40,155 bases of DNA from Wenjunlia tyrosinilytica (GTDB taxonomy: Bacteria > Actinomycetota > Actinomycetes > Streptomycetales > Streptomycetaceae), in the NCBI RefSeq assembly GCF_014646055.1, contig NZ_BMMS01000045.1, forward strand, positions 1 to 40,155, read 5' to 3'. Shown in pieces: positions 25,128 through 34,716 of the stretch (the first letter of the stretch is position 1; each line of letters starts with the position of its first letter). The notes beneath the pieces are model-generated. The model ran no database searches, was not told the origin of the DNA, and saw only the letters and a list, made by a program, of their open reading frames with translations. Both the position numbers and the translations under genes were made by a program.

Positions 25128-25928
25128 TCACATTCGCACGGCGCAGTAGACGGCACCGATGAACCTCTCGGTCTTCGCGGTGAACTTCACCTGAGTGGCG
25201 GGCGGGCAGGGGACGGACTTCTCCCCGCGTATGACCGTGGTGGTGCCCAAGGCGATCACGCGGTAGTCGGGCGCTTCGGAGCCGGTGCCGGCACATGCCG
25301 TTTCGAAACTGGACGTGCCGGACCCCGTGCCTGTGCCCGGTAGTCCATAGGACTTCCTCTCCACCAGGCAGTCGCCCTTGATGATGTTGGGGCCGCCTCC
25401 TTGGCCCGGGTCGCCGGGGTGCGGTGCTGCGAGGTTGCGCAGGCACACCGGGGCGTACTGCAACTTGCCGGCGTCCTTGCCCTTGCCCAGTCGGCTCAAT
25501 TGGATCAACTTGTCGGCGTTCCCCGCCTCTTTCGAGCATCTGGACACCTTGGTGACGTCGAAGGCCTCGCGTTCCACCACCTTCGCGAAGGCCTCGGGAT
25601 CCTTGCAGGTGACCTCCGCAAGGAACGCCGTGTCCTCGGACGCCGACGACCGGTCCTCGGCCACGCAACTACCCTTCGCGAAGGACTTGTTGCTGAGGGT
25701 GGGCCTCGCGGTCGGCGTCGGTTCGGTGGTGGCAGCCGTGCTCGGTCCCGGCTGCGCAGTGGAAGAGACCGACACCGACGGGCTCCGGGTGCCGTCCGAA
25801 GGCGGGTCCGCCCTGTCCTGCGACGAACCACAGGCCGCGAGGGCCACACCGCAGATGACGGCCACCGCGGCCAACGGCCCTCCTGCGAACACTGCGCGGC
25901 CGATTCGTACACGTCTCACACGCTGCAT
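25128..25928 (-). CDS. Secreted lipoprotein, possibly LppU/SCO3897-like
   Basis: A 266-residue lipoprotein. An Arg-rich n-region (MQRVRRVRIGRAVF) and hydrophobic core precede the lipobox LAAC, so Cys should be acylated and the protein anchored outside. A Ser/Thr/Pro-rich linker follows, then two similar cysteine-containing halves: FAKGSCVAEDR...EVTCKDPEAFAKV, and IKGDCLVERK...FETACAG...AVYCAVRM. They suggest a duplicated small domain with paired disulfides. The arrangement recalls the Streptomyces LppU/SCO3897 family, but this is tentative. ATG 25928 is chosen because a GGGGGG site stands 6 nt upstream; another ATG lies at 25943. It is transcribed alone. Confidence 0.8.
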   Translation of the reverse strand: MQRVRRVRIGRAVFAGGPLAAVAVICGVALAACGSSQDRADPPSDGTRSPSVSVSSTAQPGPSTAATTEPTPTARPTLSNKSFAKGSCVAEDRSSASEDTAFLAEVTCKDPEAFAKVVEREAFDVTKVSRCSKEAGNADKLIQLSRLGKGKDAGKLQYAPVCLRNLAAPHPGDPGQGGGPNIIKGDCLVERKSYGLPGTGTGSGTSSFETACAGTGSEAPDYRVIALGTTTVIRGEKSVPCPPATQVKFTAKTERFIGAVYCAVRM

Positions 25929-26176
25929 TGCTGCCCCCCACATGACGCTGCCGTACTCCGCTGATACGGCGTTGACAGAAGGCTACGGGCACAGGGCGAC
26001 AGCGGGGCGGGCAGGGCGCAGCGCCGTGATCGACGGTCAGGGCACGCGCCCGGGCTTTCCCCTTGACCATCCCACGCCGAGCCGCAGACCGCTTTTACGT
26101 CTGCGCGGGTCCTTGACGGTCTCTTGACGACACCGCAGGACATGGTTGGCGGCTGCCGGGTAACGAGCGGGGAGTG

Positions 26177-27757
26177 ATGCGTATCGGATTGGTCGTCCTC
26201 ACCGTGGCTGCGGCCCTCGCGGCGGCCGGAGCCGCGGGGTGGATCTCGCCGTTGTGGTGGTTCGCCGCCGTCCCGCTCGCCCTGCTGGGCCTGCTGGGCT
26301 CGTGGGACCTGCTGCAGCGCCGGCATTCGGTGCTGCGCAACTACCCCGTCGTCGGGCACGTCCGCTTCCTGCTGGAGCGGATCCGTCCCGAACTCCAGCA
26401 GTACTTCGTCGAGCGGAACTTCGACGGCCGTCCCTTCGACCGGGAGGTGCGCACCATTGTCTACGAGCGGGCGAAGGGCACTGACGCCGAGCAGCCGTAC
26501 GGCACCGAGCAGGACGTCTACCAGCCCGGCTACGAGTTCCTCGTCCCCTCGATGGCGCCCCGCCCGGTGCCGCAGGTGCCGCCGCGGGTGCGGATCGGCG
26601 GACCCGACTGCAGTCGGCCGTACGACATGGCGCTGCTGAACGTGTCGGCGATGAGCTTCGGCTCCCTGTCCTCGAACGCGATCCTCGCCCTCAACGGGGG
26701 CGCTGCGGCCGGGGGTTTCGCCCACGACACCGGTGAGGGCGGCCTGTCGGAGTACCACCTGCGGCCGGGCGGCGATCTTGTCTGGGAGATCGGCACCGGA
26801 TACTTCGGCTGCCGGACCCGGGACGGCGGGTTCGACCCCGCGGAGTTCGCCGACAAGGCGGCGCACGACCACGTCAAGTGCGTGTCGCTCAAACTCTCGC
26901 AGGGCGCCAAGCCCGGCATCGGCGGGGTCCTGCCCGGAGCGAAGGTCAACCACGAGATCGCGCGCGTTCGGGACGTGCCCGCGGGGCGGACGGTGCTCTC
27001 ACCGCCCTACCACCGGGTGTTCTCCACCCCCCGTGAACTCGTCCGCTTCCTCGCCGGGATGCGGGAGCTTTCCGGCGGCAAGCCGACCGGCTTCAAACTC
27101 TGCCCGGGTTCGCGCCGGCAGTTCCTCGCCGTGTGCAAGGCGATGCTGGAGGAGGGCACGGCCCCGGACTTCATCATCGTGGACGGAGCCGAGGGCGGTA
27201 CCGGCGCGGCACCGCTGGAGTTCGCCGACCACGTCGGCAGCCCGCTCACAGAGGGGCTGCTGACCGTGCACAACGCCCTCGTCGGCGCAGGTCTGCGCGA
27301 CCGGATCAGGATCGGGGCGAGCGGCAAGATCGCCACCGGCGCCGACCTGGTCAAACGCCTGCTGCAGGGCGCCGACTACGGCAACGCCGCGCGGGCGATG
27401 ATGTTCGCCGTGGGCTGCATACAAGCGCAGCGGTGCCACACGAACACTTGCCCCACCGGTGTCACCACCCAGGACCCGCGGCGTGCCCGCGCCCTCGACG
27501 TCGGCGACAAGACGCTGCGCGTCCGGCGCTTCCAGGAGGCGACGGTGGCCGGCGCGCTGCAGATCATGGCAGCCATGGGGGTCAGCGATCCCTCGCAGCT
27601 GCGTCCGCACATGCTCCACCGGCGTATCGACCCGTACATCGAACGCTCCTACGAGGAGCTCTACGAGTGGCTGGCGCCCGGGCACTTGCTCGCCGAGCCG
27701 CCCGCGTCCTGGGCGGCCGACTGGGACGCCGCCGACCCCGACCGCTTCACCGTGTGA
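26177..27757 (+). CDS. FMN-binding glutamate synthase-like membrane protein
   Basis: A 526-residue protein of the FMN-binding glutamate-synthase family (GltB2/YerD-like). Two N-terminal hydrophobic segments (LVVLTVAAALAAAGAAGWIS and WWFAAVPLALLGLLGSW) should anchor it in the membrane. The synthase barrel follows, with MSFGSLSSNAI, GEGGLSEYHL, SLKLSQGAKPGIGG, VDGAEGGTGAAP, GASGKIATG and a C-x5-C-x4-C motif at Cys414, 420, 425, which in this family binds a [3Fe-4S] cluster. The glutaminase domain of true GltB is absent. The ATG at 26177 (GTG at 26174) follows GGGGAG. It lies 13 nt ahead of the TPP enzyme and is probably co-transcribed with it; a shared redox role is plausible. Substrate unproven. 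Confidence 0.88.
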   Translation: MRIGLVVLTVAAALAAAGAAGWISPLWWFAAVPLALLGLLGSWDLLQRRHSVLRNYPVVGHVRFLLERIRPELQQYFVERNFDGRPFDREVRTIVYERAKGTDAEQPYGTEQDVYQPGYEFLVPSMAPRPVPQVPPRVRIGGPDCSRPYDMALLNVSAMSFGSLSSNAILALNGGAAAGGFAHDTGEGGLSEYHLRPGGDLVWEIGTGYFGCRTRDGGFDPAEFADKAAHDHVKCVSLKLSQGAKPGIGGVLPGAKVNHEIARVRDVPAGRTVLSPPYHRVFSTPRELVRFLAGMRELSGGKPTGFKLCPGSRRQFLAVCKAMLEEGTAPDFIIVDGAEGGTGAAPLEFADHVGSPLTEGLLTVHNALVGAGLRDRIRIGASGKIATGADLVKRLLQGADYGNAARAMMFAVGCIQAQRCHTNTCPTGVTTQDPRRARALDVGDKTLRVRRFQEATVAGALQIMAAMGVSDPSQLRPHMLHRRIDPYIERSYEELYEWLAPGHLLAEPPASWAADWDAADPDRFTV

Positions 27758-27770
27758 TCTGGAGGATCCC

Positions 27771-29534
27771 GTGGCACGAACCGTTGCCCGCGTCATCGTG
27801 GACGCGCTGGAGGAGCTCGGCGTGCGCCAGGTCTTCGGCGTCGTCGGCGACGCGCTCAATCCGCTGACGGACGCCATCCGCACCACCGAGGACGTGGAGT
27901 GGGTGGGCTGTCGGCACGAGGAGGTGGCGGCGTTCGCGGCGAGCGCCCAGTCGCAGCTGAGCGGCACCCTCGGTGTGTGCATGGGCACCGTCGGACCTGG
28001 CTCGATCCACCTGCTCAACGGGCTGTACGACGCGGCCAAGAGCCGTACCCCGGTCCTGGCGATCGCCGGCCAGGTGCCGCTCGCCGAACTCGGCAGCGAC
28101 TACTTCCAGGAGGTCGACAACGACGCGCTCTTCAGCGACGTGGCCGTCTTCCGCGCGACGATCACCTCCCCCGACCAGCTGCCGCAGATGCTCGAGGCGG
28201 CGGTGCGCAACGCGCTGGGCCGCAAGGGCGTCGCCGTCCTCACCGTGCCGGGTGACCTCGGCGACCGGGAGCTGAGCGCGGACCGGTCGGCCCGCTTCTC
28301 CCTGAGCGCCCCCGTGAGCCGGCCGGAGGAGTCCGCCGTGCGACGCGCCGCGGAGTTGCTCGACCGCGCGGAGCGGATCACGCTGCTCGTCGGCAGGGGC
28401 GCCCGCGCCGCCCGCGAGGACGTGCTGACCTTGGCCGACCGCCTGGCCGCGCCGATGGTGCTCACCCTCAAGGCCAAGGAGGGATTCGAGGGCGAGACCA
28501 ATCCCTTCCAGGTGGGCCAGACCGGGCTGATCGGCAACCCCGCGGCGGCCTCCGCCCTGCACGACGCGGACACGCTTCTGCTGCTGGGCACCGACTTCCC
28601 CTACCGGGACTGGTATCCGCAGGGCCGGACGGTCATCCAGGTGGACACCGAGGCCGCCCACATCGGGCGCCGGGTGCCGGTCGAGGTCGGGCTCGTCGGC
28701 GACACGGGCGCCACCGTCCGGGACCTGCTCGGCCACCTGGCCGCCACGCCCGCCGGGGCCGAGGGAGCGCGCGACCGCTCGCACCTGGAGAACGCGCGCA
28801 AGAGCTTCGCGCAGTGGCGCGCGGGTCAGGCCCGGCTCGCCGACCCGGCGCACGACAAGGGCCTGGTCGGACGGGTCCGCTCCGCGCTGGACAACCGCGG
28901 GCACGATATCCGCCCGGAGGCGCTGGCCGCCGTGGTGGACCGGGTTGCCGAGGACAACGCCGTCTTCACCTCCGACACGGGCATGGCCACGGTGTGGCTC
29001 TCGCGGTTCGTCGAGATGCGCGGCGAGCGGCGGCTCATCGGCTCGTACAACCTCGGCTCGATGGCCAACGCGATGCCCCAGGCGCTCGGCGCCCAGTGCC
29101 TGGACCGGCAGCGGCAGGTCGTGGCCTTCTGCGGCGACGGCGGGCTGAGCATGCTCCTCGGCGATCTGATGACGCTGAAGGCCAGTCGGCTCCCCGTCAA
29201 GCTCGTCGTCTTCGACAACCGCCGCCTCGGCATGGTGAAGCTGGAACAGGAGCAGGCCGGGCTGCCGGAGTTCGGCACCGTGCTGGACAATCCCGACTTC
29301 GCCGCCGTCGCCACTGCCTTGGGCATCACCGGTATCCGCGTGACGGATCCGGACCAGCTGGAGGAGTCCGTGCGCCGCGCCTTCAGCGCCCCTGGCCCGG
29401 TCCTGCTCGACGTGCTCACCAACCCGGACGAGATCGCCGTGCCGGCCAAGCCGACGGTCGAGCAGGGCTGGGGCTTCGCGGTGGCCAAGGTGAAGGAGAT
29501 TGTGCGCAGCCACGGGGACACAGGCGGGCACTGA
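27771..29534 (+). CDS. TPP-dependent pyruvate oxidase-like enzyme
   Basis: A 587-residue thiamine pyrophosphate enzyme with the three expected domains: PYR (about 1-170; VRQVFGVVGDALNPLTDAI, the conserved Glu in CRHEEVAAF), the central FAD/nucleotide-type domain (about 190-330; LLVGRGARAAREDVLTLADR), and the PP domain. The latter has the GDGGLSMLLGDLMTL ... VVFDNRRLGMV motif for Mg-TPP. It resembles pyruvate dehydrogenase (quinone)/pyruvate oxidase (PoxB), which decarboxylates pyruvate to acetate, with acetolactate synthase or another 2-oxo acid decarboxylase as alternatives. GTG 27771 follows GGAGG at 5-6 nt. It follows the FMN enzyme by 13 nt. Its last residues contain no clear membrane-binding helix. 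Confidence 0.9.
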   Translation: MARTVARVIVDALEELGVRQVFGVVGDALNPLTDAIRTTEDVEWVGCRHEEVAAFAASAQSQLSGTLGVCMGTVGPGSIHLLNGLYDAAKSRTPVLAIAGQVPLAELGSDYFQEVDNDALFSDVAVFRATITSPDQLPQMLEAAVRNALGRKGVAVLTVPGDLGDRELSADRSARFSLSAPVSRPEESAVRRAAELLDRAERITLLVGRGARAAREDVLTLADRLAAPMVLTLKAKEGFEGETNPFQVGQTGLIGNPAAASALHDADTLLLLGTDFPYRDWYPQGRTVIQVDTEAAHIGRRVPVEVGLVGDTGATVRDLLGHLAATPAGAEGARDRSHLENARKSFAQWRAGQARLADPAHDKGLVGRVRSALDNRGHDIRPEALAAVVDRVAEDNAVFTSDTGMATVWLSRFVEMRGERRLIGSYNLGSMANAMPQALGAQCLDRQRQVVAFCGDGGLSMLLGDLMTLKASRLPVKLVVFDNRRLGMVKLEQEQAGLPEFGTVLDNPDFAAVATALGITGIRVTDPDQLEESVRRAFSAPGPVLLDVLTNPDEIAVPAKPTVEQGWGFAVAKVKEIVRSHGDTGGH

Positions 29535-29843
29535 TCCCGGAGCCGCTCCGGACAGCCGCTGCCTCCGACGCAGTCGCTCGCCCCACCGGCCGCTACCGGC
29601 TATGCGCGCGAGGCTCACGAGCGGTTCGAGCAGATGCAGCAGCGAAACCACGAGGGCGAGCGGCCGCCGGGCGACCGGGTCATGGCACAGCACCAGGAGA
29701 TGTTCGGCCGCGACTACCGGTGGAGACGGCGCCGGACGCAAGGTGCCTGCGCGACGGCATGCGGCCGGCGGCATCGGGACGTCGCCGATGTCCGCCCTGG
29801 GTAGGAGCGTTGTGGGCAGCCTGGGCGAACCGCGCGCCGCCTG
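29535..29843 (+). other. Convergent gap with an orphan coding-like scrap
   Basis: This gap between the TPP enzyme and the GntR stop contains no complete gene. From about 29592 one plus-strand frame reads YAREAHERFEQMQQRN followed by GERPPGDRVMAQHQEMFGRDYRW, with protein-like composition, and runs to a TAG near 29804. There is no start codon or ribosome binding site. It looks like the 3' tail of a lost gene; I do not recognise the family. No terminator hairpin is obvious. Confidence 0.4.
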
Positions 29844-30497
29844 TCATTCGAGCGGCTGGTGCAGCCCTTGCAGTGCGCCCAAACGGTGGGCGTCCAGCAA
29901 TCCGGTCAAGCGTTCCGCGTCGCGGCCTTCGACCGCATGCATGATCTCGTCGTGCTCGTCATGATTGCCGCGGCGGCTGACGGGGTCACTGAGGAACTTC
30001 GCTCTGTAGTGATCGGAGCGATCCCACAAAGAGGTGAGCACCCTGAGCAACTGGGGACCGCTGCCCGGTCGCAGCAGTGCGAAGTGGAACCGGCGGTCGG
30101 CCTCCAGGAACCCCATGACGTCGTCGGTCTCGTCCGCCTCATGCATCTGCGACGCGGCGGACCGCATCTCCGCGATCACTTCGACGTTCATGCGGTCCAC
30201 GCCCTGATGGACGGCCATGGCCTCCAGAACTGCCCGGATGGCGCAGATCTCCAGCAGGTCATCGCGGCTGTATTCGCTGACGAAGAACCCCCGGCGAGGG
30301 GCGAACACCACCTGGCCCTCGCCCTGCAACGACTTCAGCGCCTCGCGCACGGGGATCACCGAGAGCCCCAGCCTGTCTGCCACCGCCTCCTGCGTGATCT
30401 GCGCGCCGGGCGGATACTCGCCGGTCAGGATCAGCCCTCTGATCTCTCTCAGAGCGACGTCGTACGCGCTCACCGTTCGGCGGGAGGGAATGGCCAT
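29844..30497 (-). CDS. GntR-family (FadR/VanR-type) regulator
   Basis: A 217-residue regulator with an N-terminal GntR winged helix (about 10-75; LREIRGLILTGEYPPGAQIT, QEAVADRLGLSVIPVREALK, GEGQVVFAPRRGFFVSEY). A C-terminal FCD helical domain follows (about 85-215; ICAIRAVLEAMAVHQG, FHFALLRPGSGPQLLRV, HDEIMHAVEGRDAERL), whose Asp/His positions usually bind a metal and a carboxylic acid ligand. ATG 30497 is chosen. It is divergent from the 3-hydroxyanthranilate operon and should repress it, with a pathway acid such as 3-hydroxyanthranilate or 2-aminomuconate as possible ligand (inferred). Confidence 0.93.
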   Translation of the reverse strand: MAIPSRRTVSAYDVALREIRGLILTGEYPPGAQITQEAVADRLGLSVIPVREALKSLQGEGQVVFAPRRGFFVSEYSRDDLLEICAIRAVLEAMAVHQGVDRMNVEVIAEMRSAASQMHEADETDDVMGFLEADRRFHFALLRPGSGPQLLRVLTSLWDRSDHYRAKFLSDPVSRRGNHDEHDEIMHAVEGRDAERLTGLLDAHRLGALQGLHQPLE

Positions 30498-30557
30498 GGT
30501 CACGAGTAAAGCACAGGCTCTTGTTTCTTCTAGTTTATAAGATCTAAGCTTTGTCGG
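30498..30557. promoter_or_regulatory. AT-rich divergent promoter with GntR operator candidate
   Basis: A 60-bp gap between divergent starts, far richer in A and T than its surroundings. TCTTCTAGTTTATAAGA (30526-30542) is a 17-bp imperfect palindrome with arms TCTTnTA and TAnAAGA. It contains TATAAG (30536-30541), a possible -10 for the operon. With no clear ribosome binding site before the GTG at 30558, the first gene may be translated from a leaderless or near-leaderless mRNA. Operator and promoter would overlap, as expected for repression. Confidence 0.5.
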
Positions 30558-32009
30558 GTGGACGTCACCAACTTCGTGGAGAACCGACCCGTCGAGACCG
30601 GACGCACCTTCGCCATGACCAGCCCGGTCGACGGCTCTGCCCTCGGGCAGGTGCACGAGGCGGACGAGCGGACGGTGGACCAGGCCGTACGAGCCGCGCG
30701 TGCGGCCATGGAAGGACCATGGGGGCGCTCTACGGTCGCCGAGCGTGCCGCCTTCCTGCGCAAGGTCGCCTCGCGGATCGAGGAACGGTTCGACGACCTG
30801 GTGAGGGCGGAGTGCGCGGACACCGGAAAGCCGGTGCGGCTCGCCAGGACGCTCGACGTCGCGCGCGCCGTGGCCAACTTCCGCTCCTTCGCCGACACCG
30901 TCGCCGCACACGGCATGGAATCCTTCATCACCGAACTTCCGGATGGGCGCCGTGCCCTGAACTACGCCGTCGGCAAGCCACTGGGCGTAGTGGCGGTCAT
31001 CGTCCCCTGGAACCTGCCGCTGCTCCTGCTCACCTGGAAGGTCGCCCCCGCACTGGCCTGCGGCAACGCCGTCGTGGTCAAGCCCTCGGAAGAAACCCCG
31101 TCCAGCGCGACGCTCCTTGCCGAGATCATGGCCGAGGTCGGCGTTCCCGACGGCGTGTACAACGTCGTTCACGGCTTCGGCCCCGGTTCCGCGGGCGAGT
31201 TCCTCACCACGCATCCCGGCATCGACGGCGTCACGTTCACCGGCGAATCGGCTACGGGGTCCGCGATCATGCGGGCGGTGGCGCCACGGGTGCGACCGGT
31301 GTCCTTCGAGCTCGGCGGCAAGAACGCCGCTGTCGTGTTCGCGGACGCCGACCTGGAGCAGGCCGTCGACGGCTTGGCGCGCTCGGTGTTCACCAACACC
31401 GGCCAGGTCTGCCTGTGCACCGAACGGATCTACGTCGAACGCCCGGTGTTCGACGAGGTGGTGACCGGCCTCGGCAAGCGCGCCGCCGCACTTCGGCCAG
31501 GACGACCGGAAGACCCGCGGACCACGCTCGGGCCGCTCATCTCCACCGCTCATCAGCAGAAGGTCCTTGCCTACTACCGCCTGGCCGAGCAGGAAGGCGC
31601 GCAGACCGTCGTCGGCGGCAATGTGCCCTCCCTGGAAGCGGACCTCACAGGCGGCGCCTGGATCGAGCCGACGCTGTGGACCGGTCTCACCAACTCCCAC
31701 CGGACAGTGCGCGAGGAGATCTTCGGGCCGGCCGCGGCGGTGATCCCTTTCGACGACGAGGAGGAAGCAGTGCGCCTGGCCAATGACACCGAGTACGGCC
31801 TTGCCGCGGCGGTGTGGACCACCGACCTGGAGCGCGCGCACCGCGTGGCCCAGCGGATGCGCGTCGGGCTGTCCTGGGTGAACACGTGGTTCCTGCGCGA
31901 ACTGCGCGCACCTTTCGGCGGCGTGGGACTGTCCGGGATCGGCCGCGAGGGCGGCGAACACTCCTTGCACTTCTACCGGCAGGCGACCAACGTCTGCATC
32001 CAGCTCTGA
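30558..32009 (+). CDS. 2-aminomuconate 6-semialdehyde dehydrogenase
   Basis: A 483-residue NAD-dependent aldehyde dehydrogenase. It has the usual cofactor segment VPWNLPLLLLTWKVAPALAC, the general base Glu251 in FELGGKN and the nucleophile Cys285 in NTGQVCLCTERIYVER. The latter block is characteristic of hydroxymuconic/aminomuconic semialdehyde dehydrogenases (DmpC, XylG, AmnC, NbaE). In this operon the substrate should be 2-aminomuconate 6-semialdehyde from the ACMS decarboxylase; the product is 2-aminomuconate. The GTG at 30558 gives the full N-terminus (NFVENRPVETGRTF); ATG at 30615 would truncate it. First gene of the operon, divergent from the GntR regulator. Confidence 0.9.
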   Translation: MDVTNFVENRPVETGRTFAMTSPVDGSALGQVHEADERTVDQAVRAARAAMEGPWGRSTVAERAAFLRKVASRIEERFDDLVRAECADTGKPVRLARTLDVARAVANFRSFADTVAAHGMESFITELPDGRRALNYAVGKPLGVVAVIVPWNLPLLLLTWKVAPALACGNAVVVKPSEETPSSATLLAEIMAEVGVPDGVYNVVHGFGPGSAGEFLTTHPGIDGVTFTGESATGSAIMRAVAPRVRPVSFELGGKNAAVVFADADLEQAVDGLARSVFTNTGQVCLCTERIYVERPVFDEVVTGLGKRAAALRPGRPEDPRTTLGPLISTAHQQKVLAYYRLAEQEGAQTVVGGNVPSLEADLTGGAWIEPTLWTGLTNSHRTVREEIFGPAAAVIPFDDEEEAVRLANDTEYGLAAAVWTTDLERAHRVAQRMRVGLSWVNTWFLRELRAPFGGVGLSGIGREGGEHSLHFYRQATNVCIQL

Positions 32010-32021
32010 GGAGCCGTTGTC

Positions 32022-32813
32022 ATGTCGGACGTCATCACCCAAGCCGCCACACGCCTGCAAGAGGCCGCCAGGAAGAGGGTGCCCTGCCCGCCGGTCCGCG
32101 ATCTCATCGGAACGCAGGACATGGAGAGCGCCTACGCGGTGCAGGCCGCGACACTCTCGGCCCGCGTGACCGACGGTGAACGCGTCGTCGGCCACAAGAT
32201 CGGCCTGACCTCTCCGGCCGTACAGCGCCAACTCGGCGTCTACCAACCCGACTTCGGCACACTCACCGGCGCGATGGCCTACACCGACGCAGAGCCCCTT
32301 CCTCTGGGCCGGTTCCTTCAGCCACGCATCGAGGCGGAGGTCGCCTTCGTTCTCGGACGAGATCTCACATCGGAGTACAGCACGGTGGCGGATGTGCTGC
32401 GCGCCACCGAGTTCCTCCTGCCGGCCATCGAGATCGTGGACTCACGGATCGCGGACTGGGACATCAGGATCACCGACACGATCGCCGACAACGGCTCTGC
32501 CGGCGCTTTCGTCCTCGGCACCTCTGCGACCAGGCCGGACGCGGTCGCGTTGGCGGACATCGGGATGGTCATCGATCACCGAGGCGCGCCCGTCTCGACC
32601 GGTGCGGGCGCCGCGTGTCTCGGCTCGCCCGTCGCGGCCGTGGTCTGGCTCGCCAACGAACTCGCCAGACGCGGGCGACCCCTCCAGGCCGGACAGATAG
32701 TGCTGTCCGGCGCGCTGGGCCCCGTCGTCTCCGTGACCAGCCCCGGCGTCTACCGCGCGTGCCTGGAAACGCTGGGCAGTGTGCGCGCCACATTCCAGGG
32801 GGAGTCCTCGTGA
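32022..32813 (+). CDS. mhpD: 2-oxopent-4-enoate hydratase
   Basis: A 263-residue enzyme of the fumarylacetoacetate-hydrolase fold, hydratase/decarboxylase branch. It has the conserved [18 protein letters not shown], the metal-binding region [26 protein letters not shown] and [16 protein letters not shown]. It adds water to 2-hydroxypenta-2,4-dienoate (2-oxopent-4-enoate) to give 4-hydroxy-2-oxovalerate. The operon carries two members of this family; this one is closer to the MhpD/DmpE length and motifs, while the 34713-35432 product is taken as the decarboxylase. The distinction is by operon order and likeness, so the two could be swapped. Its stop overlaps the next GTG start by 4 nt. Confidence 0.85.
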   Translation: MSDVITQAATRLQEAARKRVPCPPVRDLIGTQDMESAYAVQAATLSARVTDGERVVGHKIGLTSPAVQRQLGVYQPDFGTLTGAMAYTDAEPLPLGRFLQPRIEAEVAFVLGRDLTSEYSTVADVLRATEFLLPAIEIVDSRIADWDIRITDTIADNGSAGAFVLGTSATRPDAVALADIGMVIDHRGAPVSTGAGAACLGSPVAAVVWLANELARRGRPLQAGQIVLSGALGPVVSVTSPGVYRACLETLGSVRATFQGESS

Positions 32814-33706
32814 GCGCAACCGTGGCCGTGCTCGGTTCGGGCAACATCGGCACGGACCTCATGTTCAAGGTCATCAGGCTGTCCGAGCGGCTCCGCCTGG
32901 CCGCGGTCGCCGGCATCGACCCCGAGTCCGACGGCCTGGCCAGGGCACGCCGACTCGACGTCGCCACCACCCACAAGGGGGTCGAAGGCCTCGTAGCGCT
33001 CCCTGAGTTCCAGGACGTACAGGTGGTCTTCGACGCCACCTCGGCGGGTGCGCACAAGCACAACTACGCCGTACTCCGCGAACACGGCAAGACCGTCGTG
33101 GACCTGACGCCGGCCGCCGTCGGACCGTACGTTGTGCCGTCGGTGAACATGGACGCCCACGTGCACAAGGACAACGTGAACATGGTCACCTGCGGAGGCC
33201 AGGCGACGATCCCGATCGTCGCCGCGATCTCCAGGGTCGTCACTCCGGCCTACGCGGAGATCGTGGCATCCATCGCCTCGAAGTCCGCCGGTCCGGGCAC
33301 CCGGGCGAACATCGACGAGTTCACCGAGACCACGGCGGCGGCGCTGGTCAGCGTGGGCGGAGCGAGCCGGGGCAAGGCCATCATCGTGCTCAACCCGGCC
33401 GACCCGCCCGTCGTCATGCGCGACACCGTCTACTGCCTGGTTCCCGAGTCCGCCGACCACGACGCGATCAACCGGTCCGTGCACGAGATGGTCGCCGCGG
33501 TGTCCCAGTACGTTCCCGGCTACCGGCTCAAACAGGACGTCCAGTTCGAACCGCGGGACGGACTCACCCAAGTCGGCGTCTTCCTGGAAGTCACCGGTGC
33601 GGCCCACTACCTGCCGGCCTACGCCGGGAACCTCGACATCATGACGTCCGCTGCCCTGCGCACAGCGGAACGCATGTCCGAACTGCGCGCTGAGGAGGCA
33701 GCATGA
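32810..33706 (+). CDS. mhpF: Acetaldehyde dehydrogenase (acylating)
   Basis: A 298-residue acylating acetaldehyde dehydrogenase. It has the N-terminal NAD fold ([19 protein letters not shown]), the [17 protein letters not shown] region, the catalytic Cys128 in [10 protein letters not shown] and the C-terminal dimer interface ([20 protein letters not shown]). It converts acetaldehyde, CoA and NAD to acetyl-CoA. In known systems the aldolase channels acetaldehyde to it directly, and here the two genes overlap by 4 nt (ATGA). GTG 32810 is used because GGGGGAG precedes it and overlaps the hydratase stop. Confidence 0.95.
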   Translation: MSATVAVLGSGNIGTDLMFKVIRLSERLRLAAVAGIDPESDGLARARRLDVATTHKGVEGLVALPEFQDVQVVFDATSAGAHKHNYAVLREHGKTVVDLTPAAVGPYVVPSVNMDAHVHKDNVNMVTCGGQATIPIVAAISRVVTPAYAEIVASIASKSAGPGTRANIDEFTETTAAALVSVGGASRGKAIIVLNPADPPVVMRDTVYCLVPESADHDAINRSVHEMVAAVSQYVPGYRLKQDVQFEPRDGLTQVGVFLEVTGAAHYLPAYAGNLDIMTSAALRTAERMSELRAEEAA

Positions 33707-34716
33707 CTTCGGTGTATGTGCAGGACGTCACCTTGCGGGACGGCATGCATGCGATGCGCCACCAGTACACGCTGGACCAGGTCCGCGAGATCGCCCGTGC
33801 GCTGGACGAGGCGGGTGTGGCCGCCATCGAGGTCGCACACGGCGACGGTCTGGCGGGATCGAGCATCAACTACGGCCGCGGCGCGCACACCGATGCCGAG
33901 TGGATCGCCGCCGCGGCCGAGGTGGTGAAGCACGCCAGGATCACTACTCTGCTCCTGCCGGGGATCGGCACCATCGACGACCTCCGCCGAGCGCGGGACG
34001 CCGGAGCGACAAGCGTGCGCATCGCCACTCACTGCACCGAGGCCGACATCGCCGAGCAGCACATCGCCTGGGCCCGCCAGGCGGGTATGGACGTGGCGGG
34101 CTTCCTCATGCTCAGTCATATGAGCGAGCCGTCCCGACTCGCCTGGCAAGCCGCGATCATGGAGGCAGCGGGCGCGCACTGCGTCTATGTCACTGATTCC
34201 GGCGGTCGCCTGACCATGCGGGACGTGGCCGAGCGGGTCGATGCCTATCGTGAGGTGCTCGACCCGGTGACCGAGATCGGTATCCACGCGCACGAGAACC
34301 TGTCACTGAGCGTCGCCAACAGTGTGACCGCGGTCGAGCACGGTGCCGTCAGGGTGGATGCCGCGCTGGCGGGCCAGGGTGCCGGAGCGGGCAACTGCCC
34401 GATCGAGGCGTTCGTGGCCGTCGCCGACGTGATGGGATGGGATCACGGCTGCGACCTGTTCCGTCTGCAGGACGCGGCGGACGATCTGGTGCGGCCGCTC
34501 CAGCAGCGTCCGGTGAGGGTGGACCGCGAGACGCTCACCCTCGGGTACGCCGGGGTGTACTCCAGCTTCCTGCTGCATGCCGAGCGCGCGGCGGACCGCT
34601 ATGGACTCGACGTCCGCGACATCCTGGTGGAACTCGGCCGCCGCAACATGGTCGGTGGCCAAGAGGACATGATCGTCGATGTAGCACTGGACCTCGTCTC
34701 CGGCGGGGCACGATGA
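33703..34716 (+). CDS. mhpE: 4-hydroxy-2-oxovalerate aldolase
   Basis: A 337-residue class II aldolase of the DmpG/BphI type. The HMGL-like TIM barrel starts with [17 protein letters not shown], which includes the metal-binding Asp and the RDG motif. [16 protein letters not shown] and the metal-site [14 protein letters not shown] follow, then [20 protein letters not shown]-terminal helical DmpG communication domain begins near residue 260. It cleaves 4-hydroxy-2-oxovalerate to pyruvate and acetaldehyde and should form a complex with the dehydrogenase encoded just upstream. Its start and stop both overlap neighbours by 4 nt. Confidence 0.95.
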   Translation: MTSVYVQDVTLRDGMHAMRHQYTLDQVREIARALDEAGVAAIEVAHGDGLAGSSINYGRGAHTDAEWIAAAAEVVKHARITTLLLPGIGTIDDLRRARDAGATSVRIATHCTEADIAEQHIAWARQAGMDVAGFLMLSHMSEPSRLAWQAAIMEAAGAHCVYVTDSGGRLTMRDVAERVDAYREVLDPVTEIGIHAHENLSLSVANSVTAVEHGAVRVDAALAGQGAGAGNCPIEAFVAVADVMGWDHGCDLFRLQDAADDLVRPLQQRPVRVDRETLTLGYAGVYSSFLLHAERAADRYGLDVRDILVELGRRNMVGGQEDMIVDVALDLVSGGAR

